Below, piece by piece: positions 27,478-36,769 of a DNA stretch of 64,000 bases. A program made the position numbers and the translations under genes. The stretch is from positions 248,001 through 312,000 of the forward strand of contig NZ_BMUA01000005.1 in assembly GCF_014649955.1 (NCBI RefSeq), read 5' to 3'. The notes beneath the pieces were generated by a model that did no database searches, was not told the origin of the DNA, and was given only the letters and a program-made list of their open reading frames with translations. Each line of letters opens with the position of its first letter. The first letter of the stretch is position 1. The DNA comes from Streptomyces violascens. GTDB lineage: Bacteria; Actinomycetota; Actinomycetes; Streptomycetales; Streptomycetaceae.

Positions 27478-28443
27478 ATGGTGCAAATCGGCTACACAAT
27501 GATGACTGAGCAGACGGGTCCGCGCGAACTCGTGGCGGATCTGGTCGCGGCGGAGCGAGCCGGGTTCGACTTCTCCGTCACCTCCGACCACTACTCCCCG
27601 TGGCTGGAGAGCCAAGGGCACGCGCCCTTCGCGTGGAGCGTGCTCGGAGCGGCCGCCCAGGCCACCACCCGCATCCCGCTGATGACGTACGTGACCTGCC
27701 CGACGCTGCGCTACCACCCCACCGTCGTGGCGCAGAAGGCGGCCACGATGCAGATCCTGTCCGAAGGCCGGTTCCGGCTCGGACTCGGCTCCGGCGAGAA
27801 CCTCAACGAGCATGTGGTGGGCGCCGGTTGGCCCGCCCCGGAGGTCCGTCTCGACATGCTCGAAGAGGCCATCGACATCATCCGCGCGCTCTTCGAGGGA
27901 GGCAACGTCAACCATCAGAGCGCGCACTTCGGCGTCGCGAACGCCCGGTTGTGGGACCTCCCCGACGAGCTGCCGCCGATCGGCGTCGCCGTCTCGGGCG
28001 AGCGGTCCTGCGCCCTGGCCGGCCGGGCCGCCGACCTGGTCATCGCCACCGAGGCCAAGCCGGAACTGCTCGACTCCTTCGACCGGCACGGCGGCACGGG
28101 CAAGCCCCGGGTGGGTCAGCTGCCCGTCTGCTACGACCCCGACCGGGACGCGGCGGTAGCCCGCGCCCACGACCAGTTCCGCTGGTTCGCCGGGGGCTGG
28201 CCGGTGAACTCGGAGCTGCCGGGGCCCTCGGGCTTCGAGGCGGCGACGCAGTTCGTGACCCGGGAGGACGTGGCGCGGTCCATTCCGTGCGGCGACGACG
28301 TGGACGCGTTCGTCGACGCCGTACGCCCCTACGCCGAAGCCGGCTTCACCGAAATCGCCCTCGTCCAGATCGGCGGCCGCCAGCAACTCCCGTTCATCGA
28401 CTGGGCCGAGAAGAAGCTGCTGCCCGCGCTGCGCGAACTGTGA
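27478..28443 (+). CDS. F420-dependent LLM class oxidoreductase
   Basis: A 321-residue luciferase-like TIM-barrel enzyme using deazaflavin F420. Signatures are the start VQIGYTMMTEQTGPRELV, SDHYSPWL, the F420-contacting GLGSGENLNEHVVG and VAVSGERSCALAG. It resembles the subgroup near F420-dependent glucose-6-phosphate dehydrogenase (TIGR03557 type). No ribosome site precedes ATG 27478, so the message may be leaderless. The substrate is unknown. Confidence 0.9.
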   Translation: MVQIGYTMMTEQTGPRELVADLVAAERAGFDFSVTSDHYSPWLESQGHAPFAWSVLGAAAQATTRIPLMTYVTCPTLRYHPTVVAQKAATMQILSEGRFRLGLGSGENLNEHVVGAGWPAPEVRLDMLEEAIDIIRALFEGGNVNHQSAHFGVANARLWDLPDELPPIGVAVSGERSCALAGRAADLVIATEAKPELLDSFDRHGGTGKPRVGQLPVCYDPDRDAAVARAHDQFRWFAGGWPVNSELPGPSGFEAATQFVTREDVARSIPCGDDVDAFVDAVRPYAEAGFTEIALVQIGGRQQLPFIDWAEKKLLPALREL

Positions 28444-28491
28444 CCGGCGGAGCGGATGGAGGTCCGGGCCGCCGGTACCACTCGCCCAGGC

Positions 28492-29316
28492 TCATACGTC
28501 GCGGCGCCGGACGACGAACACGGCGAGGGTGAGCGTGATCAGCGGCCAGAGTACGTACACGAGCCAGGAGCCGGGGACCGTGGCGGTGTGGGCCAGGGAC
28601 CCGGGGTCCGGCTCCCAGGTCTGGACCAGGCGCTTCCAGGCGGCCGACACCAGCGTGTGTTTGATGCCCGCCGACCAGCGGTCGGTCTCCGAGAACATGG
28701 TCGGCAGCATCAGCAGGACGAAGACGCTGGTGACCGTGGTCGCCGCGGCGTGCCGGAGCAGAACTCCGAGGCTCAGGCCGACAGTTGCACAGACCGGGGC
28801 GACCAGTGCGGACGCCGCCAGTGCCCGGACCACCTCGGGGTGGGTGAGCGCGGCGCCTGTGCGGTGACCGTTCAGGATGGCCTGGGAGACCAGGAAGGAA
28901 CCGGTGGAGGCGACGGAGCCGACCGTGGTCCACACCGCGGCGGTGACGGCCGCCTTGGCCAGTACGACCGAGCCGCGGGCGGGGACGGAAACGGTGGTGG
29001 TGCGGATGAGACCGCTGCTGTACTCGCTCACCACCGTCAGTGCGCCGACGGTGCCGGCGACGAGCATCAGCGTCCAGTACCCGGCTGTGGGGTAGGCGTC
29101 GAAGGGCAGGAAATCGACGGGGCCGGAGGCCGCGGCGTGGTCCGACAGCGTGGCCACGGCGGCGGACCCGATGACGAACAGGACGGTGAGTGCGAGGGTC
29201 CACGGGGTGGAGCGCAGGGACCGCATTTTGATCCACTCGGCGGCGAGCAGGTCGCGGAAACGGGCGGACGGCGCGGTGAGGGGGGCGGTCAGGGCAGGGG
29301 GAGTGAGTGTCGTCAT
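28492..29316 (-). CDS. ABC transporter permease (ABC-2 type)
   Basis: A 274-residue membrane protein with about six helices and the leading segment RFRDLLAAEWIKMRSLRSTPW, characteristic of ABC-2 permeases. SEYSSGLIRTTTVSVPARG is a family motif. Its ATG overlaps the ATPase gene stop (ATGA at 29316-29313), so it is translationally coupled. Together the two genes form an exporter, probably for a peptide or drug. The operon is divergent from a histidine kinase/response regulator pair, the usual bacteriocin/antibiotic sensing arrangement. Confidence 0.9.
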   Translation of the reverse strand: MTTLTPPALTAPLTAPSARFRDLLAAEWIKMRSLRSTPWTLALTVLFVIGSAAVATLSDHAAASGPVDFLPFDAYPTAGYWTLMLVAGTVGALTVVSEYSSGLIRTTTVSVPARGSVVLAKAAVTAAVWTTVGSVASTGSFLVSQAILNGHRTGAALTHPEVVRALAASALVAPVCATVGLSLGVLLRHAAATTVTSVFVLLMLPTMFSETDRWSAGIKHTLVSAAWKRLVQTWEPDPGSLAHTATVPGSWLVYVLWPLITLTLAVFVVRRRDV

Positions 29317-30242
29317 CGGGGCTGGCCTGCCAGGTATTCGGTGCTGTCGGCGGTGAGTTCCATGAAGGCCGCCTCCAACGAGGCGGTGCGGGTGGTGAGT
29401 TCCGCCAGCTGGATACGGTTCTCGAAGGCGAGTGCTCCGATCCGTTCCGCCGGGAGTCCGGTCACGGCGAGTCGCTCGGCGCCGGCCGAGCCCTCCGGCT
29501 CGACCGAGGCACCCGCCGCCGTGAGCAGGGCTGCCAGTTCGGCGGCCTGCGGTGTTCCGACCACGACGCTGCGCCGGGTGCCGCGGGCCGCGAAGTCCCG
29601 TACCGACTCGGCGGCGATGAGGCGACCCCGGCCGATGACGACCAGCTGGTCGGCGGTGTTCTCCATCTCCGACATCAGGTGGCTGGAGAGGAAGACCGTG
29701 CGCCCCTCGGCGGCCAGGCGCCGGAAGAGCCGGCGTACCCAGAGCACACCCTCCGGGTCCATGCCGTTGATCGGCTCGTCGAACATGAGCACCGGCGGGT
29801 CTCCGAGCAGCGCGGCGGCGATGCCCAGCCGCTGTTTCATGCCGAGGGAGAAACCGCCGATGCGACGGCTCGCCGCCTCGGCAAGCCCCACCTCCTGAAG
29901 CACCTCGTCCACCCGGCACCGCGGGATGGCGTTGCTGCGGGCGAGGGCGGACAGATGGGCCGAGGCGCTGAGTCCGCCATGGACGTGGCCCGCGTCGAGG
30001 AGCGCGCCGACGTGCCGCAGCCCCCGCGGGTGTTGGCGAAAGGGCACTCCGCCGACCGTGGCGGAGCCGGCCGTGGGGGAGTCCAGGCCGAGGATCATGC
30101 GCAGGGTGGTGGACTTGCCGGCTCCGTTGGGGCCGAGAAATCCGGTGACCCGGCCGGGCCGGACCGTGAAGGACAGGCGGTCGACGGCCGTCTTGTTGCC
30201 GTACCGCTTGGTGAGTTCGCTGACTTCGATCACGTCACCCAC
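29313..30242 (-). CDS. ABC transporter ATP-binding protein
   Basis: A 309-residue ATPase with Walker A GPNGAGKST, signature FSLGMKQRLGIA, Walker B PVLMFDEPINGMDP and switch His in SSHLMSEME. The C-terminal extension is as in BcrA/DrrA-type drug exporters. GTG 30242 is the likely start, with a second GTG at 30233. It pairs with the downstream permease. Confidence 0.93.
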   Translation of the reverse strand: MGDVIEVSELTKRYGNKTAVDRLSFTVRPGRVTGFLGPNGAGKSTTLRMILGLDSPTAGSATVGGVPFRQHPRGLRHVGALLDAGHVHGGLSASAHLSALARSNAIPRCRVDEVLQEVGLAEAASRRIGGFSLGMKQRLGIAAALLGDPPVLMFDEPINGMDPEGVLWVRRLFRRLAAEGRTVFLSSHLMSEMENTADQLVVIGRGRLIAAESVRDFAARGTRRSVVVGTPQAAELAALLTAAGASVEPEGSAGAERLAVTGLPAERIGALAFENRIQLAELTTRTASLEAAFMELTADSTEYLAGQPR

Positions 30243-30441
30243 ACTGCCGAGATGGTCCCCGTACGGTCATGAGCCCACGGGCGGCAATCCGGCGGCCGGA
30301 CTGGCCCCCGGGCGTACGTCCCCGGGCTGATGTCGCGTGAGCGGGGGCCGGATAGTCTCTCGGCGTGAACCCGATAACGATCACTCTGCTGCCTGCTCCG
30401 GGTGGGCGCCGCGGCGCCGCACCCCGCAGGGCGCGTAGCCG

Positions 30442-31617
30442 ATGACGAGGATGAAGGCCCTGGCCTGGGCGGGGAGCGCCGGCTACCTCCTCGTGGTCGG
30501 CCTGCTGGTCGGCGGCGCGCCGCGGGCGTCGGGTACGGCGCACGGGGTCGGGGCACTGCTGGCCGTGAGCCTGCTCGTCGGCGTGCTGCGACGGACACCG
30601 CTGTCGGCGCTGGCCATGGCGCTCTTCGGATCCACCGCTGTGGTGGCGGGCACCCCGAGTTCCGTCCCTCAGAGCCTGGCGGCGTCGTACCAAGGGCAGT
30701 TCCTGTCGTATCTCGCGGTGGACCTCGTCCTGGGCTTCATCGTCGCCAACTGCGCACGGCGGGCCTCGACCGTCGCGGTGGCCGTTTCGTTCGTGGTGCA
30801 GCTCGTGGTGATCGGCCTCTACGCGCACGGGGACAGCCTGACCGTCAACGGGGTCATCGCACTGCTCGCGATGGCCGCGTCCTGCGTTGCCGGTCTGCTC
30901 ATCCGTGAGCGCCGCGAGCACGCGGTGGCCCTGCGCTCGCAGGAGGTGGCCGAGGCCGTGACCGCCGAACGGCTGCGGATCGCACGGGAGTTGCACGACA
31001 TGGTCGCGCACAGCATCGGCATCATCGCCATCCAGGCCGGGGTCGGGAACAGGGTCATCCAGACCCAGCCGGCCGAAGCCCGCGCGGCCCTGAGTGCCAT
31101 CGAGGCCACCAGCAGAGAGACCCTGTCGGGCCTTCGGCGCACGCTGGTGTCGCTCCGTCAGGCCGACCGGGGCGAGGCGTCCTTGAGGGAGTCGTCACTC
31201 GCACCCGCGCCGGGTCTCGCGGACATCGAACGGCTTGTGGCGGCGACCATGGACGCGGGCGTACGGGTCGACCTGCGGCGCAGCGGAGATCAGCGCCCGC
31301 TGCCTGCCGACATCGACCTGTCCGCCTACCGCATCGTGCAGGAGGCACTGACCAACGTGGTCCGCCACGCGGGCACCGGGCGATGCCGGGTGGCCATCGA
31401 CTACGGGAACGAGGAACTGTCCGTGGAGGTCATCGACGACGGCCGTGGCGCCACCGGGAACGGCTCGGCCCACGGTTTCGGCATCGTCGGCATGCGCGAG
31501 CGGGTCGGCCTGCTGGGCGGCCGGCTCAGCGCCGGTCCGCGCCCCGGGGGCGGCTTCCGGGTAGCGGCCCGGCTGCCGCTGCCCGCACCCGTCACCGTTG
31601 CGGCGGAGGTCCGATGA
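30442..31617 (+). CDS. Sensor histidine kinase (DesK/NarX type, HisKA_3)
   Basis: A 391-residue kinase. Residues 1-155 contain about five or six transmembrane helices with little extracellular sequence, so it probably senses membrane or lipophilic cues. The phosphoacceptor His185 lies in ARELHDMVAHS (HisKA_3). The HATPase domain has YRIVQEALTNVVRHA and GFGIVGMRERV. Its stop overlaps the response regulator start (ATGA). Location opposite the ABC exporter suggests that this pair controls exporter expression. Confidence 0.93.
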   Translation: MTRMKALAWAGSAGYLLVVGLLVGGAPRASGTAHGVGALLAVSLLVGVLRRTPLSALAMALFGSTAVVAGTPSSVPQSLAASYQGQFLSYLAVDLVLGFIVANCARRASTVAVAVSFVVQLVVIGLYAHGDSLTVNGVIALLAMAASCVAGLLIRERREHAVALRSQEVAEAVTAERLRIARELHDMVAHSIGIIAIQAGVGNRVIQTQPAEARAALSAIEATSRETLSGLRRTLVSLRQADRGEASLRESSLAPAPGLADIERLVAATMDAGVRVDLRRSGDQRPLPADIDLSAYRIVQEALTNVVRHAGTGRCRVAIDYGNEELSVEVIDDGRGATGNGSAHGFGIVGMRERVGLLGGRLSAGPRPGGGFRVAARLPLPAPVTVAAEVR

Positions 31618-32276
31618 CCGTCCGGATCCTGCTCGCCGACGACCAGCCGTTGGTGCGGTCGGGCCTGCGTGTGATCATTGCCGACCACCCCGACCTGGAG
31701 GTCGTCGGCGAGGCCGCCAGCGGCTCCGAAGCCGTCCGGCTCGTCAACGACCTCGTCCCCGATGTCGTGGTGATGGACATCCGGATGCCCGGCATGGACG
31801 GCATCGAGGCCACCCGCCTGATCACGGACGGCCCGGCAACGACCCGCGTCCTGGTACTGACCACCTTCGACGAGGACGACCACGTCTACGGCGCGCTCCG
31901 GGCCGGCGCGAGCGGCTTCGTGGTCAAGGACATGGCGCTGGACGACATTCTCGGAGCGATACGCGTTGTCGCCGCGGGAGATGCCCTGATCGCGCCGGGC
32001 GTGACACGCCGCCTGATCGCGGACTTCGCCGGGCGTCCCGATTCACCCCCCAAGCCCTCCCCACGCCCGGTTGAGCACATCACCGAGCGGGAGCGAGAAG
32101 TGCTGACCCTGGTCGGACGCGGCCGGTCGAACACGGAGATTGCGGAGGAACTCTTCATCACAGTGGCCACCGCCAAGTCCCACGTGTCACGGCTGCTCAC
32201 CAAGCTGGGAGCCCGGGACAGAGTCCAACTCGTCATCACCGCCTACGAGGTGGGGCTTGTCACGCTGTCGCAGTGA
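31614..32276 (+). CDS. Response regulator, NarL/LuxR type
   Basis: A 220-residue regulator. The receiver domain has Asp9-Asp10, phosphoacceptor Asp55 (VVMDIRMPG) and a conserved Lys near FVVKD. The C-terminal LuxR helix-turn-helix reads ITEREREVLTLVGRGRSNTEIAEELFITVATAKSHVSRLLTKLG. It is coupled to the kinase by an ATGA overlap. The likely target is the divergent ABC operon. Confidence 0.95.
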   Translation: MTVRILLADDQPLVRSGLRVIIADHPDLEVVGEAASGSEAVRLVNDLVPDVVVMDIRMPGMDGIEATRLITDGPATTRVLVLTTFDEDDHVYGALRAGASGFVVKDMALDDILGAIRVVAAGDALIAPGVTRRLIADFAGRPDSPPKPSPRPVEHITEREREVLTLVGRGRSNTEIAEELFITVATAKSHVSRLLTKLGARDRVQLVITAYEVGLVTLSQ

Positions 32277-32700
32277 GGGCGGCCGAAGAGGCGGGGCGTT
32301 GCCGTGGCCGCCTGCCGGAGAGAGCCGGCCAGGTGCTTCGCCTCGGTGACGCCGGGATGTGTGCGGGCGACCCGGCGGTCGTTCTCGCTGCTGCTTGGGT
32401 GCTTCTTCCGGTGGGCGCGGCATCACGGTTCTTCGAGGCGTACGGAAGCGTGGACGAGGTGATGATGCGTCGCGCAGCCGGGCAGCGCTCGACCGCGTGC
32501 TGGTCCAGGAGTGGGTGGGGCTGTCCCCACCCCGAAGTGGTGGCTCGCCGTATGGGCAAGGGTGCCCGCGTGCAGCGACCGTGGCGTAAGACGTTTACCG
32601 CACAGGTCTACCGCTCAGCGGGCGGCGAGACGGCAACGGCAGAGAGCCGGCTTCGCTGTCCGATGCCGCGGAAGACCAGGTGAAGGATTACGAAGGGGGA
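32277..32700. other. Gap without a supported gene
   Basis: These 424 bases hold open frames on both strands (136 and 99 codons), but neither has a family pattern, a ribosome site or a steady third-position bias. The only clear structure is the hairpin at 32513-32532. Confidence 0.5.
32513..32532 (+). terminator. Hairpin downstream of the two-component pair
   Basis: GGGTGGGG and CCCCACCC form an 8-bp stem with loop CTGT, about 240 bases after the response regulator stop. It is a plausible terminator for that operon. Confidence 0.45.
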
Positions 32701-33990
32701 ATGGTGAAGCATCCCAAGGAGCATGCTCTCGCGCGCCGTACGGTGCTGGCCATCGGGGCGGGAGCCGGCGCGGGAATGGTGTGGGGTACCGCGGGGAGAG
32801 CTGCCGCCGACGGGTTCAGGGGGCCGAGGGAGCAGCGAGCGGTGGACGCCGAAGTGGCCCGTCTGGAGCGCGGGTTGATCGAGCTGCGGCGGGACATCCA
32901 CCGCCACCCGGAGAGGCCGGGCCAGGAGCAGCGCACCGCTGCCGTGGTGGCCACAGAGCTGCGAGCGGCCGGTCTTGAGGTCACTGCGGGGGTGGGCGGC
33001 AACGGTGTGGTCGCCGTGCTGAGGGGCTCGCGGCCCGGCCGGACGGTCGCGTATCGGGCGGACATGGACGCGGTGCCGCCCAAGGACATCGTCGGGGGCG
33101 GTCCGGCGGCGGCCCATCTGTGTGGGCACGACATCCACACCACGGTGGCCATCGGTGTTGCGAAGGTCCTGATGCGGCTGCGGCGGCAACTGAGCGGAAC
33201 GGTGGTGTTCCTCTTCCAGCCTGCGGAGGAGGCCCTGACCGGTGCTCGCGCAGTGATCGACGCGGGCGTGCTGGAGCGCACCCGCGCCGAGGAGATCCAC
33301 GCGCTGCACTGCGGGCCGTTCCCCGTCGGCCAGTTCGCTGTCACCTCCGGCTTCGGGCTGCCGGGCCAGGACAGGGCGGAGGTGACCGTCACCGGGCCGG
33401 GCGCACCCGATGCCGCGCGGCGACTGGCTGCCGAGATCGGCGCGCTCGCCACGGTGGCACCGCCGCAGACACCTGCCGACATCGAGCGGATGATCGCCGA
33501 CGCCCAAATACCCCATGGGCCGCTGGCCCGGTTCGTGGCCCTGCGGGCCGGGGCACAGGAGGCCAAGGTCGGCGTGTCCTACCGCTGCTGGCCGCAGGAG
33601 CGGTACGAGGAGGTACGCGAGGACATCCGCCGCCTGGCCTCCTCGTACCCGGGCGCCGAGGTGGCCTTTCCCTCCGACCCGTTCCCCGCCATGGTGTGCC
33701 CGGAAGGTGATGGTGACAGGCTCGCCCGCCACCTGCGCCGCACACTGGGCCGGGGCGCGGTCAACGTGCTCCACTCCGCCTTCCCTCCGTTCAGCGGCGA
33801 GGACTTCGCCCTCTACCTGGACCGCATCCCTGGAACGTTCACGTTCCTCGGTGTCCACGCCCCCGGCGCACCCATCACCACCGCGTACCCGCACTACCCC
33901 GACTTCACCCCGGACGAGCGCGCCATCGGGGTCGGCGTACGGGCAATGGCAGGCTGGCTCGCGGAGCGGACCGACAGGCCCGGCGTCTGA
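32701..33990 (+). CDS. M20 family amidohydrolase, exported
   Basis: A metal-dependent hydrolase of 429 residues of the hippurate/IAA-amino-acid hydrolase type. RDIHRHPERPGQEQRTAAV, the metal motif CGHDIHTTVAIGVA, FQPAEEALTGARAVIDAGVL and the late FSGEDFALYL (metal-binding Glu-Asp) are intact. The N-terminus ARRTVLAIGAGAGAGMV looks like a Tat or Sec signal with twin Arg (AR-R), so it may act outside the membrane, which is less common for the family. ATG 32701 (or GTG 32680) is the start; AAGGGGG sits close to it. It probably removes N-acyl groups from amino acids or peptides. Confidence 0.88.
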   Translation: MVKHPKEHALARRTVLAIGAGAGAGMVWGTAGRAAADGFRGPREQRAVDAEVARLERGLIELRRDIHRHPERPGQEQRTAAVVATELRAAGLEVTAGVGGNGVVAVLRGSRPGRTVAYRADMDAVPPKDIVGGGPAAAHLCGHDIHTTVAIGVAKVLMRLRRQLSGTVVFLFQPAEEALTGARAVIDAGVLERTRAEEIHALHCGPFPVGQFAVTSGFGLPGQDRAEVTVTGPGAPDAARRLAAEIGALATVAPPQTPADIERMIADAQIPHGPLARFVALRAGAQEAKVGVSYRCWPQERYEEVREDIRRLASSYPGAEVAFPSDPFPAMVCPEGDGDRLARHLRRTLGRGAVNVLHSAFPPFSGEDFALYLDRIPGTFTFLGVHAPGAPITTAYPHYPDFTPDERAIGVGVRAMAGWLAERTDRPGV

Positions 33991-34115
33991 CCAACGGAGC
34001 CGGTGGCCGAGCGGGGATGTCCCCAAGGCCGCAAAGGGCGGTGTGGCCGGGATGCCTGGCGCCATCTCGCTGACCGCCGCCTGCGGTGGGGAGGCAGAGC
34101 CGTTCCTCGTCCGCG

Positions 34116-35198
34116 TCAGTCGTGGGAGACGATCCGGCCGTCCTCGTCGAGCAACGGGTGCAGGCGTACCGGGTCCTGGCTGTTGACGTCGGACGGGCGC
34201 GGGCCTTCGGGGCCGTCGGGCCCCCATCGCAGCAGGCGACGCGTACGGGCGATCTGGTAGACGGTGCCCCGGAACTTCAGGCGGTTGACGCGCCCGGCCC
34301 GGAGCGCGGTTGCGGCCTCGGCGTACTCGGCCAGGTCCGCGGCCTGCCCGGCGGTTCCGTCGCCCGCGGACTCGGTACGGGCGTCGACGTCCACGGCGGC
34401 GTCGATCGGGATGAGCCCACGCATGCGCGGCCACGTCCAGGTCAGGGCGAAGTCCAGGGACCTGCGGGCAGAGTGCGCGCTCGCATGCGGACCGCTGACC
34501 GGCGCCCAGCTGTTCGTCGACTGCTCCACGACCGTGAACGACGGCGGCAACAGCAGAATGTCCGGATGCAGGTCCATGGCCCGGCGCGAGTCGGCGCGTA
34601 CGTCGTGGGGGAAGCGGTCGCCGGTGTAGCACAGGTCCCGTAGTGCCAACTGCTCAGCGACCTGCGTCGGGGTGACCGGGGCCTCCGGATCCAGGACCAG
34701 AGCGACATCGACCTCCGGTCCCCTGGACGCGCGGGACCAGTCGGGGACGAGGGGCTCGGGATCCGTCGGGCGCGGCCCTTCCATTGCGCCCCGGTCCCCG
34801 ACGGCCGCGTACTCCTCGGCGCGCACGATGCGGAACCGGGTCCCGGCCACCGCGAGTTCGTCGACGCGCTCGGTCTCCAGCCGGGTGACTGCCGCCAGCA
34901 GGGCGCGCCGCTCCTCCGGGCCGTCCGCGTCGTCCTTCGCGCGGAACCACAGCCGCGAGTTCAGGCTGTCCCGGGCCTGTTGAGGACAGCCGAGCGTGAT
35001 CGCGACGATGACCCGCCACGTCGGCCCGTCACCGTCGTCCTGTGCCGCCACCCCGAACAGGGGGCCTCGCACGACCAGATTCCCGGTACGCGCGACGGCG
35101 TCCACGGCATCGGCCTCCACAGCCGCTTCCACCGGCTCCACCGGCACCCGCACGGTGATCGGTCGCGATCGGCCCGGTCCCGCATCCCCAAGGTCCAT
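34116..35198 (-). CDS. DUF5954-like protein
   Basis: A soluble protein of 360 residues that resembles the streptomycete-specific DUF5954 family in its opening VRVPVEPVEAAVEADAVDAV, in RGPLFGVAAQD, and in CPQQARDSLNSRLWFRAKD, which I recognise from conserved neighbours of that family. The C-terminal half has Arg/Trp-rich repeats (RLKFRGTVYQIARTRRLLRWGPDGPEGPRPSD). No function is known. The name comes from memory of the family rather than from a search. Confidence 0.6.
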   Translation of the reverse strand: MDLGDAGPGRSRPITVRVPVEPVEAAVEADAVDAVARTGNLVVRGPLFGVAAQDDGDGPTWRVIVAITLGCPQQARDSLNSRLWFRAKDDADGPEERRALLAAVTRLETERVDELAVAGTRFRIVRAEEYAAVGDRGAMEGPRPTDPEPLVPDWSRASRGPEVDVALVLDPEAPVTPTQVAEQLALRDLCYTGDRFPHDVRADSRRAMDLHPDILLLPPSFTVVEQSTNSWAPVSGPHASAHSARRSLDFALTWTWPRMRGLIPIDAAVDVDARTESAGDGTAGQAADLAEYAEAATALRAGRVNRLKFRGTVYQIARTRRLLRWGPDGPEGPRPSDVNSQDPVRLHPLLDEDGRIVSHD

Positions 35199-35233
35199 GC
35201 CGTCATCCTGCCGATGGCAGTACGCCGACGTCT

Positions 35234-35249
35234 TGAATCTGCGGATTCA
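35234..35249. promoter_or_regulatory. 16-base palindrome in the DUF5954-fabV space
   Basis: TGAATC-TGCG-GATTCA is a perfect palindrome with 6-base arms in the divergent intergenic region. It is a small operator candidate. Confidence 0.3.
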
Positions 35250-35306
35250 CCCACCTCTCTGCAGAAAGGGCGATATCGTCCGCCCTCCGATCAAGGAGCG
35301 CAGTCA

Positions 35307-35393
35307 ATGACGGATGCGACAACCGCCGGGCGGATTTTCCGTAGTGCGCTCGGAGAGGACCGTACCCACGGGCGTCGATACGATCTTCGATGA
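35307..35393 (+). CDS. Possible 28-codon leader ORF before fabV
   Basis: ATG 35307 is preceded by AAGGAG with an 8-base spacer and encodes a 28-residue peptide (MTDATTAGRIFRSALGEDRT...). Its stop overlaps an in-frame ATG at 35390 that opens the longer form of the fabV frame. It could be a leader peptide coupling translation, or a chance ORF. Confidence 0.3.
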   Translation: MTDATTAGRIFRSALGEDRTHGRRYDLR

Positions 35394-35536
35394 CGGACAT
35401 CCGGAGTGCGATCCCTGGATCGACCACCGGTCCCGGCCGAGCCGGTCTCCCTGTGGAGCTCCGCCCGGCCGTCACGGACGAGAGGGCCATGGGCCCGCGT
35501 CCGTCCGCCTCCCACCCCCAATCGGAACGGACCGAC

Positions 35537-36727
35537 GTGAGCCTGAGGCAGATCGACCCGAAGCAGCGCGGCTTTCTGATCGTCAACTCCCATCCGGCCG
35601 GGTCCACGGCGACGGTCACCCGTATGTGGGAGCAGATCCCGCCGCGTGCCGACGGCAGCAGCCCCGTGGTCCTGCTCCTTGGCCACAGCGCGGGCTACGG
35701 CCTTGCCACGCTGCTGACCGGGCTCCGTCAGCACGGCATCCGCGGCGTCGGCGTCGCCTACGAAGGTGCGGAGACGGAGCGGCGCACCGCCAGTGCCGGC
35801 TGGTACCGCACCGCCGCCGCGGCCCGCCTCGCCGCCGAAGCCGGACACGACTTCGTCTTCGTCAATACGGACGCCTTCTCCGACAAGGGCAAGGACGAGG
35901 TGCTTGACCTGGTGGAGCAGCGGTTCGGCCAGGTGGACCACCTGATCTACAGCCTCGCCGCCCCGCGCCGTACCGACCCGGAGACCGGCACCGTCCACCA
36001 CTCGGTGATCAAGCCGCTCGGCGCGCCCTACGAGGCGCCGGCGCTGGACTTCTCCGACGGCACCCCCAAGGTCACCAGCGTCCGCCTGGAGGCGGCCACC
36101 GAGGAAGAGAAGTACGGGACCGAGCAGGTGATGGGCGGCGCCGACTGGCAGCTGTGGGTGCAGGCCCTGGCCGAACGCTCCCTGCTCGCCGACGGCTTCA
36201 CCACCGCCGCACTCACCTACATCGGCTCCGAACTCACCGCCCCCATCTACCGGCAGGGCACCATCGGTGCAGCCAAGGAACATCTGGAACGCACCGCCGG
36301 ACATCTGAACACGGGCGTCCTCGCCGGCCGTGGCCGCGCCATGACGGTCGTCGCCGGAGCAGCCGTCACCCAGGCCTCCAGCGCCATCCCTTCCATCGCC
36401 CTGTACACCACGTTCCTGCGGACCGTGCTCGGCGAGGGCTTCCGTACCACCGCCCAGCAGGCGGAGGACCTGTGGGACCAGCTCACCGGCGCCACTCCTC
36501 TCGTGACGGACGACGAGGGCCGCATGCGCCTCGACGGCTGGGAGCTCGACCCGCGGGTCCAGGACCAGGTCCGCGAACTGTGGGCCGACCCGGAATCAGG
36601 ACTCGACCGATCGGCAGCCGGAGCCGACTGGTTCATCGGCCAGATCCGCGAGCTCTACGGCTGGGGCCTCGCCGGCGTCGACTACGACCGGCCCGCCGAG
36701 ACCACCGTCGCCTGGCCGACGCCGTAA
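35537..36727 (+). CDS. fabV: Trans-2-enoyl-CoA/ACP reductase, FabV-type
   Basis: A 396-residue NAD(P)H-dependent enoyl reductase related to FabV and TER. The active-site motif Y-x8-K is intact (YRQGTIGAAK), and the FabV-typical opening RGFLIVNSHPAG is followed by a GHSAGYGLATLL cofactor loop. VDHLIYSLAAPRRTDP and the C-terminal IRELYGWGLAGVDYD are characteristic. GTG 35537 gives a length like known FabV (about 397). The frame is open from ATG 35390, which would add 49 residues, and ATG 35489 is another option. FabV is often a triclosan-insensitive alternative to FabI. Confidence 0.9.
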   Translation: MSLRQIDPKQRGFLIVNSHPAGSTATVTRMWEQIPPRADGSSPVVLLLGHSAGYGLATLLTGLRQHGIRGVGVAYEGAETERRTASAGWYRTAAAARLAAEAGHDFVFVNTDAFSDKGKDEVLDLVEQRFGQVDHLIYSLAAPRRTDPETGTVHHSVIKPLGAPYEAPALDFSDGTPKVTSVRLEAATEEEKYGTEQVMGGADWQLWVQALAERSLLADGFTTAALTYIGSELTAPIYRQGTIGAAKEHLERTAGHLNTGVLAGRGRAMTVVAGAAVTQASSAIPSIALYTTFLRTVLGEGFRTTAQQAEDLWDQLTGATPLVTDDEGRMRLDGWELDPRVQDQVRELWADPESGLDRSAAGADWFIGQIRELYGWGLAGVDYDRPAETTVAWPTP

Positions 36728-36769
36728 CAGTCAACAGCCGGATGCGGCGCGGACCTTCGAAGCCCGCGC

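Noticed and set aside
32273..32683. 136-codon frame after the response regulator
   Set aside because: Low complexity with no recognisable pattern, and it contains the terminator-like hairpin.
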